Below, one piece after another: positions 44,402-56,036 of a stretch of 64,000 nt of DNA. The DNA comes from Phycisphaerae bacterium. Lineage in GTDB: Bacteria; Planctomycetota; Phycisphaerae; Tepidisphaerales; Tepidisphaeraceae. How positions within the stretch are numbered: position 1 is the stretch's first letter; each line of letters starts with the position of its first letter. A program made the translations under genes and the position numbers. The notes under the pieces were generated by a model. It had not been told where the DNA came from, made no database searches, and saw nothing but the letters and a program-made list of their open reading frames with translations. The stretch covers positions 1 to 64,000 of the forward strand of contig JAUJNJ010000013.1 in NCBI GenBank assembly GCA_030448225.1. The letters are read 5' to 3'.

Positions 44402-46930
44402 ATGCACTTCGTTTCGCCGCGTGTCCGGTGTCACGCTAAGCGCGTTACGCGTCACCCCAGCCCGGGCGGTCCGGCAGTTCACACCGAGGGCCTCGAGCCG
44501 CGCCTGCTGTTCGCGGACGTCCTGGCACCCACGGCCATTCTCAAACCGGTCGAGGATATCCTGACCTCTGGCGGCACGGGGTGCGACGTGGTCGTCACCA
44601 TCCGCGACGCGGCGGGCGTAGACGACTCGTCGATCGGGATCACGGACCTCAAGATCCGGGCAGAACCCGACCTCAGTCCCACTCTAAAAATCGCAAGTGC
44701 GACGATCGCCATCGATAATGACCCAACGACTTGCGTCGTCACATACCGGGTCGAGGCCCTCGGCGCTGTGTGGGACGCCTGGGACAACGACGCGTTCGCC
44801 GTGACGTTGCTGGACGGCGAGGTCGCCGACACCAGCGGCAACCACGCGCCGTTGACGCTCCTCGGCGGGTTTCGCGTGGCCGTCCCCACGTCCGAGCCTT
44901 ACGCCGCGGAGGTCGTGCTGCCGGACCTGACGGAGCCGAGCGCCTCCTATTCGTTCTCCGTCACTTACGAAGACGTGGACGGCGAGGTCGTGCGGCAGAG
45001 CATTGACCGTGATGACGTCTACTTCTGGAATGGGATCGTAGGTCTGCCGATCACGTCGGTGTCGGTCAGTTCGGACGTCGACGCCCGCACCCTCGTCGCC
45101 ACGTATACCGCGGAGGCAAGGCGCGGGGCGTTCGTGTTCGCCGACAACGGCGAGTACTTCCTGTATCAGGACTATCTCCAGGTGCGCGATCAGGACGCCA
45201 ACTACGCCAAGGACCGTCTCCTGGGGTCGTTCAAGATCGACCTGCCCGCCCCCGTCGACCCGCCGACCGCCGAGCTACAACCCCTGGTGCCGGTCGGGCA
45301 CAACGAGCCGACGTACTCGTTCACGGTCGCGTACCTCGACGCCGGAGGCGAGATCGACGTCTCGACGATCGACGCGGCGGACGTGGTCGTGACCGGCACG
45401 AACACCTTGGAGGCGGCGGGCGTGAGCGTCGACGTCGCCAACAACGGCCCGCTGCGGCTCGCCACCTACACCGTCGCCGCCCCGGGCGGCACGTGGGACG
45501 CCGCCGACAACGGAAACTACGCGGTCAACCTGCGGCCGTACCCGGTCGCCGACACGGCTCGCCACTTCGTTCCCGTCTACTACGAGAACAAGATGCTCGG
45601 ACACTTCACCGTGGACTTCGGGACCTTCGGCGGCGAGTACCCGGTGCTGGCGGCGCCGGACGTGACGCGCCCCGGCAAGTCGAGCTACGAGTTCACGATC
45701 ACCTACGGCGCAGACCTGAACCGTTCGAGCCTCGGGGACGAGGACGTCGTCGTGGACGCGGCCGGCGGGCCCATCATCGCCGCCTCGCTCGTCTCGGTTA
45801 AGGCGCGTACGGCTACCTACCGCATCCGCCCGCCGGGCGGGACGTGGGACGCGTCCGACCCGGTTGACTACAGGGTGAGGATCTGGCCCGAGCGGGTGCG
45901 CGACCTCTCGGGGAACGACATTGGCTACGGGACGGTTGGCTCGTTCCGCGCCGACCTGACCCCGTCGGCCGGAGCCGCCGCGTCGCTCGGCCGGTTCGGT
46001 AGCTTCGACGGCGCGTCGGCCCGGCTCGTGGTCGACGACGCGGACGGCACCGCCGTCACGTTCTCGCTCGCCGGCGGGGGTGCGGGCGAGGCGTTCGCCC
46101 ACGACGGGCGGATCGATGTGGTCCTGGACGACGCCACGACGGCCGACTCGGCCCTCACGATCACGGGCAAGGGCGGCGACGGTCGGGTGAGCCTTGGCAA
46201 CGTGACCGTCGGCAGCCAGCTCAGGTCGTTCACGGCCAAGACGTCCGACCTGACCGGCGTGTTCCGGACGAGCGGCCCCTTGAAGACCCTGACCCTCGGT
46301 GACGTCGCCGAGGCCGGCATGCTCTTCGATTACGATGGGGAGGCGCCTGGCGCGATCCGCCTCGGCCGGGTGTCGAACCTCAGCATCGAGTCGGAGTCGG
46401 TGATCGAGTCGCTGAAGGTCGCTGACTGGGCCGACACCGGGGCCCGCGACGTCGTCTCGGCCGACGCGATCGGCAGCGTCTCCGCCCGCGGCGACTTCGG
46501 TGCCGACGTGCGCTCCCGCTCGTCGCTCGGCAGCGTCAAGGTCGGCGGCGCGTTGAGCGGCGCGTACGTCGGTGCCGACGACCGGGTCGGCAAGGTGGCC
46601 GTCGGCTCGGTCCGCGACAGTTGGATCTACGTGGGCGTCTCGCCGGGGACGCAGGACCTGCCACGGGCTCAGGAAAGCTTTACCCCCGGGGTGCTCGGCG
46701 GCGTGACCGTGCGGGGCGCGTTCGCCGATTCACTGATCGTCGGCGCCCGCGTGGGGAAGGTGAACATCCGCTCGGCCTCCCAGACCGGGACCGAGCCGTA
46801 CGGCGTGCTCGCCGACCGGATCGGTTCGGCCGCCGTGACGGTCGCGGGCGAAGGCCGGGTGTCGCTCCGCAACGGCGACCGTCCCGCCGACGGGATCGTC
46901 CGCGGGAACTTTGGGATTCGACTGCTCTGA
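44402..46930 (+). CDS. LEPR-XLL surface protein with four Ig-like repeats
   Basis: 842 residues, intact. Near the N-terminus the planctomycete targeting motif TEGLEPRLLFADV (LEPR-XLL). It is followed by four tandem beta-sandwich repeats of about 115-125 residues (about 40-165, 166-285, 286-405, 406-525), each with the pattern SYxFxVxYxD, DDVxV, TATYxVxxPGGTWDAxDNGxY, VxDxxGN and GxFxVDL. The C-terminal ~300 residues are Gly/Ala/Val/Asp-rich with short repeats (SLGSVKVGGALSGAYVGADD), like a beta-solenoid. There is no classical cleavable signal peptide. It is expected at the cell surface or secreted; the role (adhesion, biomineral or matrix binding) is unknown. ATG 44402 is preferred because the arginine-rich sequence upstream is uncharacteristic. 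Confidence 0.88.
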   Translation: MHFVSPRVRCHAKRVTRHPSPGGPAVHTEGLEPRLLFADVLAPTAILKPVEDILTSGGTGCDVVVTIRDAAGVDDSSIGITDLKIRAEPDLSPTLKIASATIAIDNDPTTCVVTYRVEALGAVWDAWDNDAFAVTLLDGEVADTSGNHAPLTLLGGFRVAVPTSEPYAAEVVLPDLTEPSASYSFSVTYEDVDGEVVRQSIDRDDVYFWNGIVGLPITSVSVSSDVDARTLVATYTAEARRGAFVFADNGEYFLYQDYLQVRDQDANYAKDRLLGSFKIDLPAPVDPPTAELQPLVPVGHNEPTYSFTVAYLDAGGEIDVSTIDAADVVVTGTNTLEAAGVSVDVANNGPLRLATYTVAAPGGTWDAADNGNYAVNLRPYPVADTARHFVPVYYENKMLGHFTVDFGTFGGEYPVLAAPDVTRPGKSSYEFTITYGADLNRSSLGDEDVVVDAAGGPIIAASLVSVKARTATYRIRPPGGTWDASDPVDYRVRIWPERVRDLSGNDIGYGTVGSFRADLTPSAGAAASLGRFGSFDGASARLVVDDADGTAVTFSLAGGGAGEAFAHDGRIDVVLDDATTADSALTITGKGGDGRVSLGNVTVGSQLRSFTAKTSDLTGVFRTSGPLKTLTLGDVAEAGMLFDYDGEAPGAIRLGRVSNLSIESESVIESLKVADWADTGARDVVSADAIGSVSARGDFGADVRSRSSLGSVKVGGALSGAYVGADDRVGKVAVGSVRDSWIYVGVSPGTQDLPRAQESFTPGVLGGVTVRGAFADSLIVGARVGKVNIRSASQTGTEPYGVLADRIGSAAVTVAGEGRVSLRNGDRPADGIVRGNFGIRLL

Positions 46931-46976
46931 GCGCTCCGCCGATAGGCTCACTTCCGGTCTGCGACGCCCATTCTCA

Positions 46977-47816
46977 TCAGTTCCGCGCCGGCACGATCGG
47001 CGCCCCCACTTGCACCAGGTTTTCGCCGTTCGCCGTGAGTGCAGCGGGTTCGCCATGGGTGCAGCGGTGGCCGCCCTTGATGCCCATGGCTTCCAGGTCG
47101 CAGGCGAACATTCGGTAGACGAGGTCGGCCGGCAGGCGGTCGGGGACGTCGTGGTAGTGGAGCGTGAGGTTCAGGCAGGCGATGCGGTCGGAGATCGCCG
47201 AGACGGCGCGTAGGTCGTGGCTGACGAAGACGACGGTGAGGCCCATGTCGTTCTTCAGGCCCTGCAGGAACTCGATGAATCGCTCTTGGCCGGGCCGATC
47301 GATGCCGGTGGTGGGCTCGTCGAGCAGCAGGAGTTTCGGCCGCGGCGCCAAGGCGCGGGCGATGTAGGCGCGCTGGAGTTGGCCGCCGGAGAGGGTGCCG
47401 ATCGGGCGGTCGGCGAGGTCGGCGATGCCGACGCGCTCGAGCAGCGAATCGGCGAAGGCGACGTCGTCGCGCGCGTATGGCCGGAGCATGCCGGTCTTGC
47501 CGGCCAGGCCGAGGTGAACGACCTGCCGCACGCTGATCGGGAACGACTCGCGGGCGAGGTTGGGGCTCTGCGGGAGGTAGCCGATCAGGTCGCCCCGGCG
47601 GATCGCCTGCCGGGGGGCGACGCCGTCGATGCGGATCCGGCCGCCGGTCGGTTCGAGCACGCCCAGGAGCAGGCGGATGAGCGTCGTCTTGCCGCCGCCG
47701 TTGGGGCCGATGAGGCCCAGCGTGGTGCCCGCCTCGGCGCTGAGGTTGACCCCCCGGAGCACCGGTTGGGCGCCGTAGGCGAAGTGCAGGTTGGAGATTT
47801 CGACGATTGCGGGCAC
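46977..47816 (-). CDS. metal (Zn/Mn)-type ABC transporter ATP-binding protein
   Basis: About 279 residues from GTG 47816. Walker A GLIGPNGGGKTTLIRLLLGV, Q-loop GYLPQSPNLAR, signature GTLSGGQLQRAYIARALAP, Walker B PKLLLLDEPTTGID and H-loop VVFVSHDLRAVSAI. The spacing and the FAYGAQPVLRGVNL opening match the ZnuC/MntB group that works with a nine-helix permease and a periplasmic metal-binding protein; neither is next to it. The C-terminal 60 residues contain several His/Cys (LTLHYHDVPDRL, MGIKGGHRCTHGEP), possibly a metal-sensing tail. It diverges from rpoN. The frame is intact. Confidence 0.9.
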   Translation of the reverse strand: MPAIVEISNLHFAYGAQPVLRGVNLSAEAGTTLGLIGPNGGGKTTLIRLLLGVLEPTGGRIRIDGVAPRQAIRRGDLIGYLPQSPNLARESFPISVRQVVHLGLAGKTGMLRPYARDDVAFADSLLERVGIADLADRPIGTLSGGQLQRAYIARALAPRPKLLLLDEPTTGIDRPGQERFIEFLQGLKNDMGLTVVFVSHDLRAVSAISDRIACLNLTLHYHDVPDRLPADLVYRMFACDLEAMGIKGGHRCTHGEPAALTANGENLVQVGAPIVPARN

Positions 47817-48052
47817 GGGCGTTTGGATCGATTGTACGAGGGGCGGTCGCCGTTGGGAAACTGGGGTCGGCCGACGGTGCCGGGCCCGGCTCGCGCGGTT
47901 TTCGACAGGCAGAATCGGCGGTTTCCCGGGCGCAAAACGCAAAGCGGGCGGTTCGCTTTTTTCCTCTTTGCCGCCCCTCGCAACACTGCTATCATCGCCG
48001 TGGGAAGCAAATCCCATGCCCACCGCATTGATGGGGTAAGTGAGGCCTAAGT

Positions 48053-49600
48053 ATGCAGTTAACACAGTCGATCGGCCTGCGGATGGATCAGCGTCAGCTC
48101 CTGACGCCCCGGATGATCCAGAGCATGGAGATCCTGCAACTCCCGCTGATGGCGCTGGAGGAGCGGATCGAACAGGAACTTCAGAACAACCCCGTGCTCG
48201 AACTGCGCGACGGCGACGGCAGCGAAACGGCGGGCGAGACGCCGACGGCGATCATGAACGACGTCGGCCCGCAGCGGGACGACACGTCGGAGGGGGAGCG
48301 GGCCCTCGTCGTGAACGAGGAGAACGGCCAGGCCGAGGACTTCGACCGCCTCGCCCGCATCAGCGAATACCTCGAGAACGAAGAGTACGGCGCCAACAAC
48401 AGCAACTTCCGCCAGGCCTCCAGCTTCGACGGCGAGCGCGACAAGAAGCTCGACGCGATGGCCAACACCGCCGCCCGCGGCGTCACGCTGCAGGAGCACC
48501 TGCTCGGCCAGTGGGCGTTCGTCGAGTGCCCGTCGAACATCCGGCGGGCCGGCGAGGCGGTGATCAACTACATCGACTCCGAAGGGTACCTCCGCACGCC
48601 GCTCGACCAGATCCAGAAGGACTCGAAGACGCCGCTGACGATGGAGGACCTCGAGCAGGCCCTGCGCCACATCCAGACGATGGAGCCGGCCGGCGTCGGC
48701 GCCCGCGATTTGCGCGAGTGCCTGCTGCTTCAGCTCAAGGCGCTGCACGACGACGAGGACTTGTCCGAGGGTCACGACTTCGAGCTCGAGCGGGCGCTCG
48801 TCAGCGATCATCTCAAGGATCTGGAGATGAACCGCTACCCGCAGATCAGCCGCAAGCTCGGGCGGAGCATCGAGGACATCAAGGCGGGCGTGCTGCGCCT
48901 CCGCCGGCTCCACCCGCACCCGGGCAAGCAGGTGGGCGGCGACGACGCGCCGCCGATCACGCCCGACGCGGTGATCTACTACGACGAGGACACCGACAAG
49001 TACGAGATCGAGATGCTCAACGACCCGGCCCCGAACCTCTACATCAGCGGCATGTACCGCAAGATGCTGAAGGACCGGGCCTGCGACAAGAAGACGAAGG
49101 AGTTCCTCGCCAACAACGTGCGCAACGCCCGCTGGCTCATTGAGAGCATCGAGCAGCGCAAGAGCACGATCCAGCGCGTGATCCGGGCCGTCGTCGACGC
49201 CCAGCGCGACTTCTTCGACCGCGGCCCGGAGTTCCTCCGCCCGCTGCCGATGATCAGCGTGGCCGACCAACTCGGCATCCACGTCGCGACGGTATCTCGC
49301 GCCGTCTCCGAGAAGTGGATCCAGACGCCGCGCGGCGTGTTCCCGCTCCGCCGCTTCTTCTCCGGCGGCACGACCAACACGGCCGGCGAGGAGATGAGCT
49401 GGGACGCGGTGAAGGAGAAGCTCAAGACGATCATCGACGACGAGGACGGGCAGAACCCGCTCAACGACGACGAGATCGTCGACAAGCTCAAGGCCCAGGG
49501 CATCGACCTCGCCCGCCGCACGGTGGCGAAGTACCGCAAGATCCTCAACATCCCCACGGCCCGGCAGCGGAAGAAGTATTGGGAGAAGCGACGGAGCGAC
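48053..49600 (+). CDS. rpoN: RNA polymerase sigma-54 factor, 3' end run into a palindromic repeat
   Basis: Sigma-54, which needs ATP-driven activators. From ATG 48053: region I LRMDQRQLLTPRMIQSMEIL then ELQNNPVLEL (Gln/Leu-rich, activator contact), acidic region II (about 60-130), core-binding region and helix-turn-helix (SVADQLGIHVATVSRAVSEK), and the RpoN box ARRTVAKYRKILNIPTARQR that reads the -24 element. All features are intact. After the RpoN box the frame enters inverted repeat R without a stop and stays open to 50989, through an antisense gene; that extension is not credible. The natural end is probably close to 49590-49600. No genes of the usual lptB/hpf/ptsN cluster follow. Confidence 0.93.
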
Positions 49601-49692
49601 GCAGCGACGGACCCGCGTGGGCGCGACGAAGGGGAAGACGAGGCCGTCCTCCTCCCTTCGTCGCTTCGTGGCTCCGTCCCTCCGTCGCGTCC
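49588..49692. repeat. inverted repeat R (GCGACGGA words) at the rpoN 3' end
   Basis: Left arm 49588-49610 (GCGACGGAGCGACGCAGCGA...) faces 49655-49692 (CTTCGTCGCTTCGTGGCTCC...). Same word family as repeats F and G in carB. It lies at the end of rpoN and just before the stop of the convergent PagL-like gene (49697). Confidence 0.82.
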
Positions 49693-49696
49693 GTTC

Positions 49697-50242
49697 TCAC
49701 CACGTCCACATCAACCCGCCCCAGTACTGCACGCCGTCGTAGCTCGGGTTCTGGTCGCGGCCGTGCAGGTTGCCGTTGGAGAGGTGGAAGTAGCGGACGC
49801 CGGCGATGAGGTGGAGGTCGTCGGCGAGCTGCCACGTGGCGCCGGCGCCGACCTTGCCGGTCCAGTTGAAGTGCGTGCCGAAGTCCGGGACCTCGCTCTC
49901 GGCCATCGTCGCGCTGCCGCCGGCGTCGAGGAAGAGGGTGAACCGGTCGGCGCGCAGCGCGTGCCACCGCAGCAGCAGCCCGCCGCCGCCGAGGACCGTG
50001 TTGTCGCCCGACGGCTGCTCGGTGTAGTACCCCTGCAACTCGGCGGTGATCGACACGTCGTCGGCGAAGTAGTAACCGACGCCGGCGGTCGCGTTGTAGA
50101 ACTTGTTCTCGCTGAAGCGGATCGGGTGCGTGTACGAGCCGGTGAGCTCGAGCGACCACGTCCCCTTGTCGAACGTCTCGGCGGCGAGTGCGGGCGCTGC
50201 AATCAACAGCAGGGCGGCGAGCAGTGTGATCCGGCGGGTCAT
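49697..50242 (-). CDS. PagL-like acyloxyacyl hydrolase/outer membrane barrel protein
   Basis: 181 residues. Signal peptide ITLLAALLLIAAPALA, then an eight-stranded barrel-type sequence with alternating hydrophobic strands (GTWSLELTGSYTHPI, ATAGVGYYFADDVSITAELQ, GLLLRWHALRADRFTLFLDA). The segment IAGVRYFHLSNGNLHGRDQN followed by PSYDGVQYWGGLMW fits the C-terminal His-Ser-Asn region of lipid A 3-O-deacylase (PagL, PF09411). It would remove an acyl chain from lipid A in the outer membrane; planctomycetes have outer membranes and often LPS genes, so this is plausible but the activity is unproven. It converges with rpoN, with repeat R between them. The frame is intact. Confidence 0.78.
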   Translation of the reverse strand: MTRRITLLAALLLIAAPALAAETFDKGTWSLELTGSYTHPIRFSENKFYNATAGVGYYFADDVSITAELQGYYTEQPSGDNTVLGGGGLLLRWHALRADRFTLFLDAGGSATMAESEVPDFGTHFNWTGKVGAGATWQLADDLHLIAGVRYFHLSNGNLHGRDQNPSYDGVQYWGGLMWTW

Positions 50243-50255
50243 GCGGAAGTATTTA

Positions 50256-50477
50256 CCACGGAGCCCACGGAGCACACAGAGAGAATCAGAGCGAAGGGGA
50301 TCGGGAGCACGCGTCGCGTTCGTCCGGCGGAGACGGCGCGGCGGGCGCTTGTCGTTTCGCCGCGTGGACGCGTCGCGGTTCGCACCGACGGTAAGAACGA
50401 GTCGAAGACGTCCACAACGTCTTCCTCCACCCTCCACCCTCGCTTTTCTCCCCCTCCGCGCTCTGCGTGGTTGAACA
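50256..50477. repeat. long-armed inverted repeat S (CCACGGAG words)
   Basis: Left arm 50256-50283 (TACCACGGAGCCCACGGAGC...) faces 50455-50477 (CTCCGCGCTCTGCGTGGTTG...). The words are those of repeat I (18031-18219), but pairing is imperfect. It lies in the divergent promoter region between the PagL-like gene and asnB. Confidence 0.7.
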
Positions 50478-50498
50478 TCCCCGCTAGAATTCCCCGCC

Positions 50499-52507
50499 AT
50501 GTGCGGATTCGCCGGCGTCATCGCGTGGGACGAGAAGTACCGCGTGTCGCGCGACACGCTGGCGCGGATGTCCGCCGCGGTTGCCCACCGCGGCCCCGAC
50601 GGCGAGGGCACCTACTTCAGCCCCGACGCCGAGATCACCCCCGACCGCCCGCAGGTCGCCCTCGCCCATCGCCGCCTTGCGATCATCGACCCCGACCCCC
50701 GCGGCAACCAACCCTTCACCGACAACGAGGGCCGCTGGCTCGTCTACAACGGCGAGATCTACAACTACCGCGAGCTGCGCGAGGAACTGAAACGCCTGAA
50801 GCCGGATCACGCGTGGCGCACCGACTGCGACACCGAGGTGCTGCTCGTCGCCTACGACGTGTGGGGCGAGAAGTGCGTCGAACACTTCAACGGCATGTTC
50901 GCCTTCGCCATCTGGGACGGCGTGAAGCGCGAGCTGTTCCTGGCCCGAGACCGGATGGGGCAGAAGCCGTTGTACGTTACTTTCCTTGACAAAGAGGGGA
51001 AAGGCCGAGACCCCCACCTGTCGTGGGGCGAGAAGCCACCGCAGCCGGCGGCCATTGTCTTTGCGAGCGAATTGTCGGCGGTAGTTGCGAATGGCAGCGT
51101 TCCACAAGAATTCAGCCTTTGCGCCCTGACCGAGTACCTCCAGTTCGGGTACCTGCCGCGCGGCGCGACGATCTACGAAGGAATCAGCCAACTACAGCCG
51201 GCGTCCCGCGCGCGGGCGACGGCGAGCACCTGCGATGAATCCGTGTTCTGGCCGCGGGACGACGACTGGCCGGATCAGCACCGGACACGTCCAGCATCCG
51301 ACGAGGTTGCCGTTCATCACACGCGCGAACTGACGCGACAGGCGGTCCGCCGCCAACTCGTAGCCGACGTCCCGCTCGGCTGCTTCCTGTCGGGGGGCGT
51401 CGATAGTTCCGTCATCGCCGCTGCAATGAAGGGCTCGGTCGACAGCGGGCAAGAAGTGCTGACCTTCTCCATCGGCTTCGACGATGCGCGCTACGACGAG
51501 AGCCACCACGCGACGGCGGTTGCAGCTCACCTTGGCACCCGTCACCAGACGTTCCTCGTGCGCCCGGACGCGGCGCGCGATCTTCCCGCGCTCGCAGCCG
51601 TATTCGCGGAGCCTTTCGGCGATTCGTCGGCACTGCCTACCCACTACCTTGCGCGCGAAACGCGCAGCCACGTGAAAGTTGCGCTCAGTGGTGATGGCGG
51701 TGACGAACTGTTCGGCGGGTATGACCGATACCGCGCCATGGCGACTGCTCAGCATCTGCGCCGACTCACCACCCGGGTGCCATGGATGATGCTCGCCCCA
51801 CTGGCTCGCCGCCTCCCGGGGACGCACCCGAAAGGCAGGGCGCTCCGCGCGAGGCGCTTCCTGACGTCCGTTGGGATGTCCCCCGAAGACAGGTATTCGT
51901 CATACGTGAGGTTATTCGACGGCAACACGATCGTCGCGATGCTCGGTCATCATGCTCGAACCGCCAAGGCGTTTGGACCGACGCATAACGATCTCACGCA
52001 CTGGTACTGGGGCTGCCCTCCCGCCAACTACTCAGGTCATCCCCGCGATCGGATCCAAGACGATGTTCGTGCCGCACTCGCACTTGACCGGCGGCTCTAC
52101 CTCCCCGGCGACCTCCTCACCAAAGTCGACCGCGCGTCGATGCTCCACGCGCTTGAGGTCCGCAGCCCGTTCATGGACCACGAGCTCGTGCAGTTCGCGG
52201 CCGGGCTGACGACCGACCAGCTCCTCAAGGGCGGGCCGAAGCGGATGCTCCGCGAGGCGTTCGCCGACGACCTGCCGGCGTGGGTGTTCAAGCGGAAGAA
52301 GATGGGATTCGCCGTGCCGATCGGCGCGTGGGTCCGCGGCGACCTCCGGCCGATGCTTTCGCCGCCGACGCGTTCGCGTCGCACTTCAACATGAACGTCG
52401 TCCGCCGGCTCGTGGAGGAACACGAGACGTTCAAGGTCGACCACTCGCAGCAGCACCTCTACGCGCTGCTGATGCTCGAACTGTGGTGGAAGGGGCAGCG
52501 CGGGTAG
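50499..52507 (+). CDS. asnB: asparagine synthetase (glutamine-hydrolysing), frameshifted near 3' end
   Basis: About 668 codons. N-terminal glutaminase begins MCGFAGVIAWD (Cys1 nucleophile), with AHRRLAIIDP, NGEIYNYRELREEL and GMFAFAIWD. The synthetase domain has the PP-loop FLSGGVDSSVIAAAMKGS, LSGDGGDELFGGYDRY and KVDRASMLHALEVRSPFMDH. It makes asparagine, or amidates a sugar/peptide precursor in related enzymes; asnB-like genes in polysaccharide regions are common. Near 52365 one base is missing: the raw frame stops at 52394, while the true end (HFNMNVVRRLVEEHETFKVD, stop 52507) is in the next frame. Residues about 165-520 are encoded with clearly lower G+C than both ends. Confidence 0.92.
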
Positions 52508-52566
52508 TGCTGATCCCGTCAGGACGTGACACGTCGCGCGCGCGTTCCGTCACGACGACACGCTCG

Positions 52567-52592
52567 CCCCGCTCTGCGAGTGGAGGCTAAAC
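52567..52592 (+). repeat. short palindromic repeat, family 2
   Basis: CCCCGCTCTGCGAGTGGAGG then CTAAAC; three bases differ from the copy inside dxs. Confidence 0.8.
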
Positions 52593-52790
52593 GTGAAGGT
52601 TCGCGAACACGTGCGGTCCTCTCGTCGTTAAACCCGCAGCGACGTTAAAGACGGGCCCGCGATCTCGCCGAAGGTTATCGGACGTGCCTCGGCTTGCCGA
52701 TCGTCCACCGGGTGTATGGTGGCCGTGGGGACAGACGTTCGCCGCGCAGAAGCTGGCCGCAAACGTGATCGCGCTTCCATCGAACATCTG

Positions 52791-52797
52791 GGGAGGC
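52791..52797 (+). promoter_or_regulatory. strong ribosome binding site of glmS
   Basis: GGGGAGG, six bases before ATG 52804; fixes the start although the frame breaks soon after. Confidence 0.75.
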
Positions 52798-52803
52798 TAA
52801 ATC

Positions 52804-54668
<1,865 letters not shown>

Positions 54669-55018
54669 GAAGGTAGCGATCTGACTGATAATGGCATCCG
54701 ACTCCTTTCGCCGTGAGATCCGACGCCGATGCATCCTTTGTCACTGCTGAAGGCGACATTCCTTCACCGCACGGTACGAGCGTTGTTTTTGGCCCCTCGG
54801 ATGAACGATCACCGCATGTCCACCGAAACGTCCCAGGTGAGTAGCAGTGGCGTCCACGGCTTCACCACCGCGACACCATGCCGTAGTTCGCCATGCAGTT
54901 GAGCTGAAAACTAGCCAAGCGACTCGCCTTGGACGAGCCTTTGTCGCGTAGGCGATTCCTGCTGATCAAGGGCCCCCGGTGCGGTCGGATAGTGGCCGGT
55001 CCAGCGACCCCTAGCCGA
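54669..55018. other. intergenic stretch, start of the G+C-poor segment
   Basis: 350 bp of lower G+C than the surroundings with no supported gene or repeat. Confidence 0.5.
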
Positions 55019-55932
55019 ATGAATACGGTTCGAACCCTCATCTGTCACCGGGACGTTGGCACCGGCCTGCAGTGCCTCGGCTCAATGCTGCCACAGTGCT
55101 GAACCGGTCAGCGTCGTCCTGCACGACGACGGGACGCTGAACGGTACCGACTTTGATGCGATCGCGTCCGCGTTACCGGGCGTACGCTGGATTCCGCGGG
55201 CGCGCGCGGACGAAGTGGTCGCGCGGCCCTCGCACGACACCCGCGATGCACCGAGTTCCGGCGCAACAACCCGTTGGCGGAGAAGCTTTCGACCTCGTCC
55301 TGCTTGGCGACGACGGCGGTCTCGCGACGTCCGCCGAGCCTGACGTGCGGTACGTCGACAGCGACATCCTCTTCGTCCGTCCGTTCACGGGCCTATACGA
55401 CTGGCCCTCCGCCGACGCGTTGGCCGTTTTCACGGAGAATCCGAACAACGCCTACACGCTGCCCTGGCATCTTGCAGGCCCAGACCGCGTCCGCGTGCCG
55501 CGGGTCAACACCGGAATCATCGCCTTTCGTCGCTCGGCAACGGACCTAGACTTCCTCGAGTGGTTTCTCGGCAACCCGCGTGTCGCGTCACTACGCGAGC
55601 GGTGGGGCTTCTGGGCCGAGCAGACGGCGTGGGCGGCGGCTGCCGCATCACGCCGGAACCATCCGCTTGTATCGGTCGTCCCAGATCGCGGTCGTGGACG
55701 ACGCGGTGCTGCCCGACCGGAGGCGTACGTCGCGGCGCATTTTACGTCGCCGGTTCGCGGCGCTCGGCTCGCCAGCGTCGCCGCCCAACTCCCGCGCGCG
55801 TCGGCCGAGACTGTCGTCGCGATCCGGACGGTCGCTTGGCGACCGCTCGGACCGGCTGTCCACATGTGCTTGCCCACCTCACTGGGATGTTCCGTCGTTG
55901 GTTCGGATAACGCGGAGGACGGCCGCGTCTGA
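55019..55932 (+). CDS. putative glycosyltransferase (GT-A-like), frameshifted
   Basis: Not a well-defined family; the features are those of a nucleotide-sugar-dependent transferase. From ATG 55019 (MNTVRTLICHRDVGTGLQCL), after one missing base near 55100, comes SVVLHDDGTLNGTDFDAIAS. Then PLAEKL, FDLVLLGDDGG and RYVDSDILFVRPFTGLYDW with a DxD-like DSD motif. NTGIIAFRRSATDLDFLEWF and WGFWAEQTAWAAAAAS follow and are the usual acceptor-side landmarks of such proteins. Frame changes lie near 55100, 55225, 55295 and 55640-55730. It precedes an FkbM methyltransferase on the same strand, which suggests surface-polysaccharide modification. The end (about 55870-55932) is uncertain. Confidence 0.65.
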
Positions 55933-56036
55933 TCCGGCCAGCAAAGTTAGACGCGAGTGGACACGGCGTAACGGCCGACGCCGGTTTTGTGGTGTAATGG
56001 ATGCACGGCGCGCAAGCCAGCATTTGAAAGGGCGAG

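Noticed and set aside
48053..50989. 978-residue RpoN fusion protein
   Set aside because: Everything after the RpoN box is repeat-encoded or antisense to the PagL-like gene, and the frame ends inside asnB. A missing stop in repeat R explains it.
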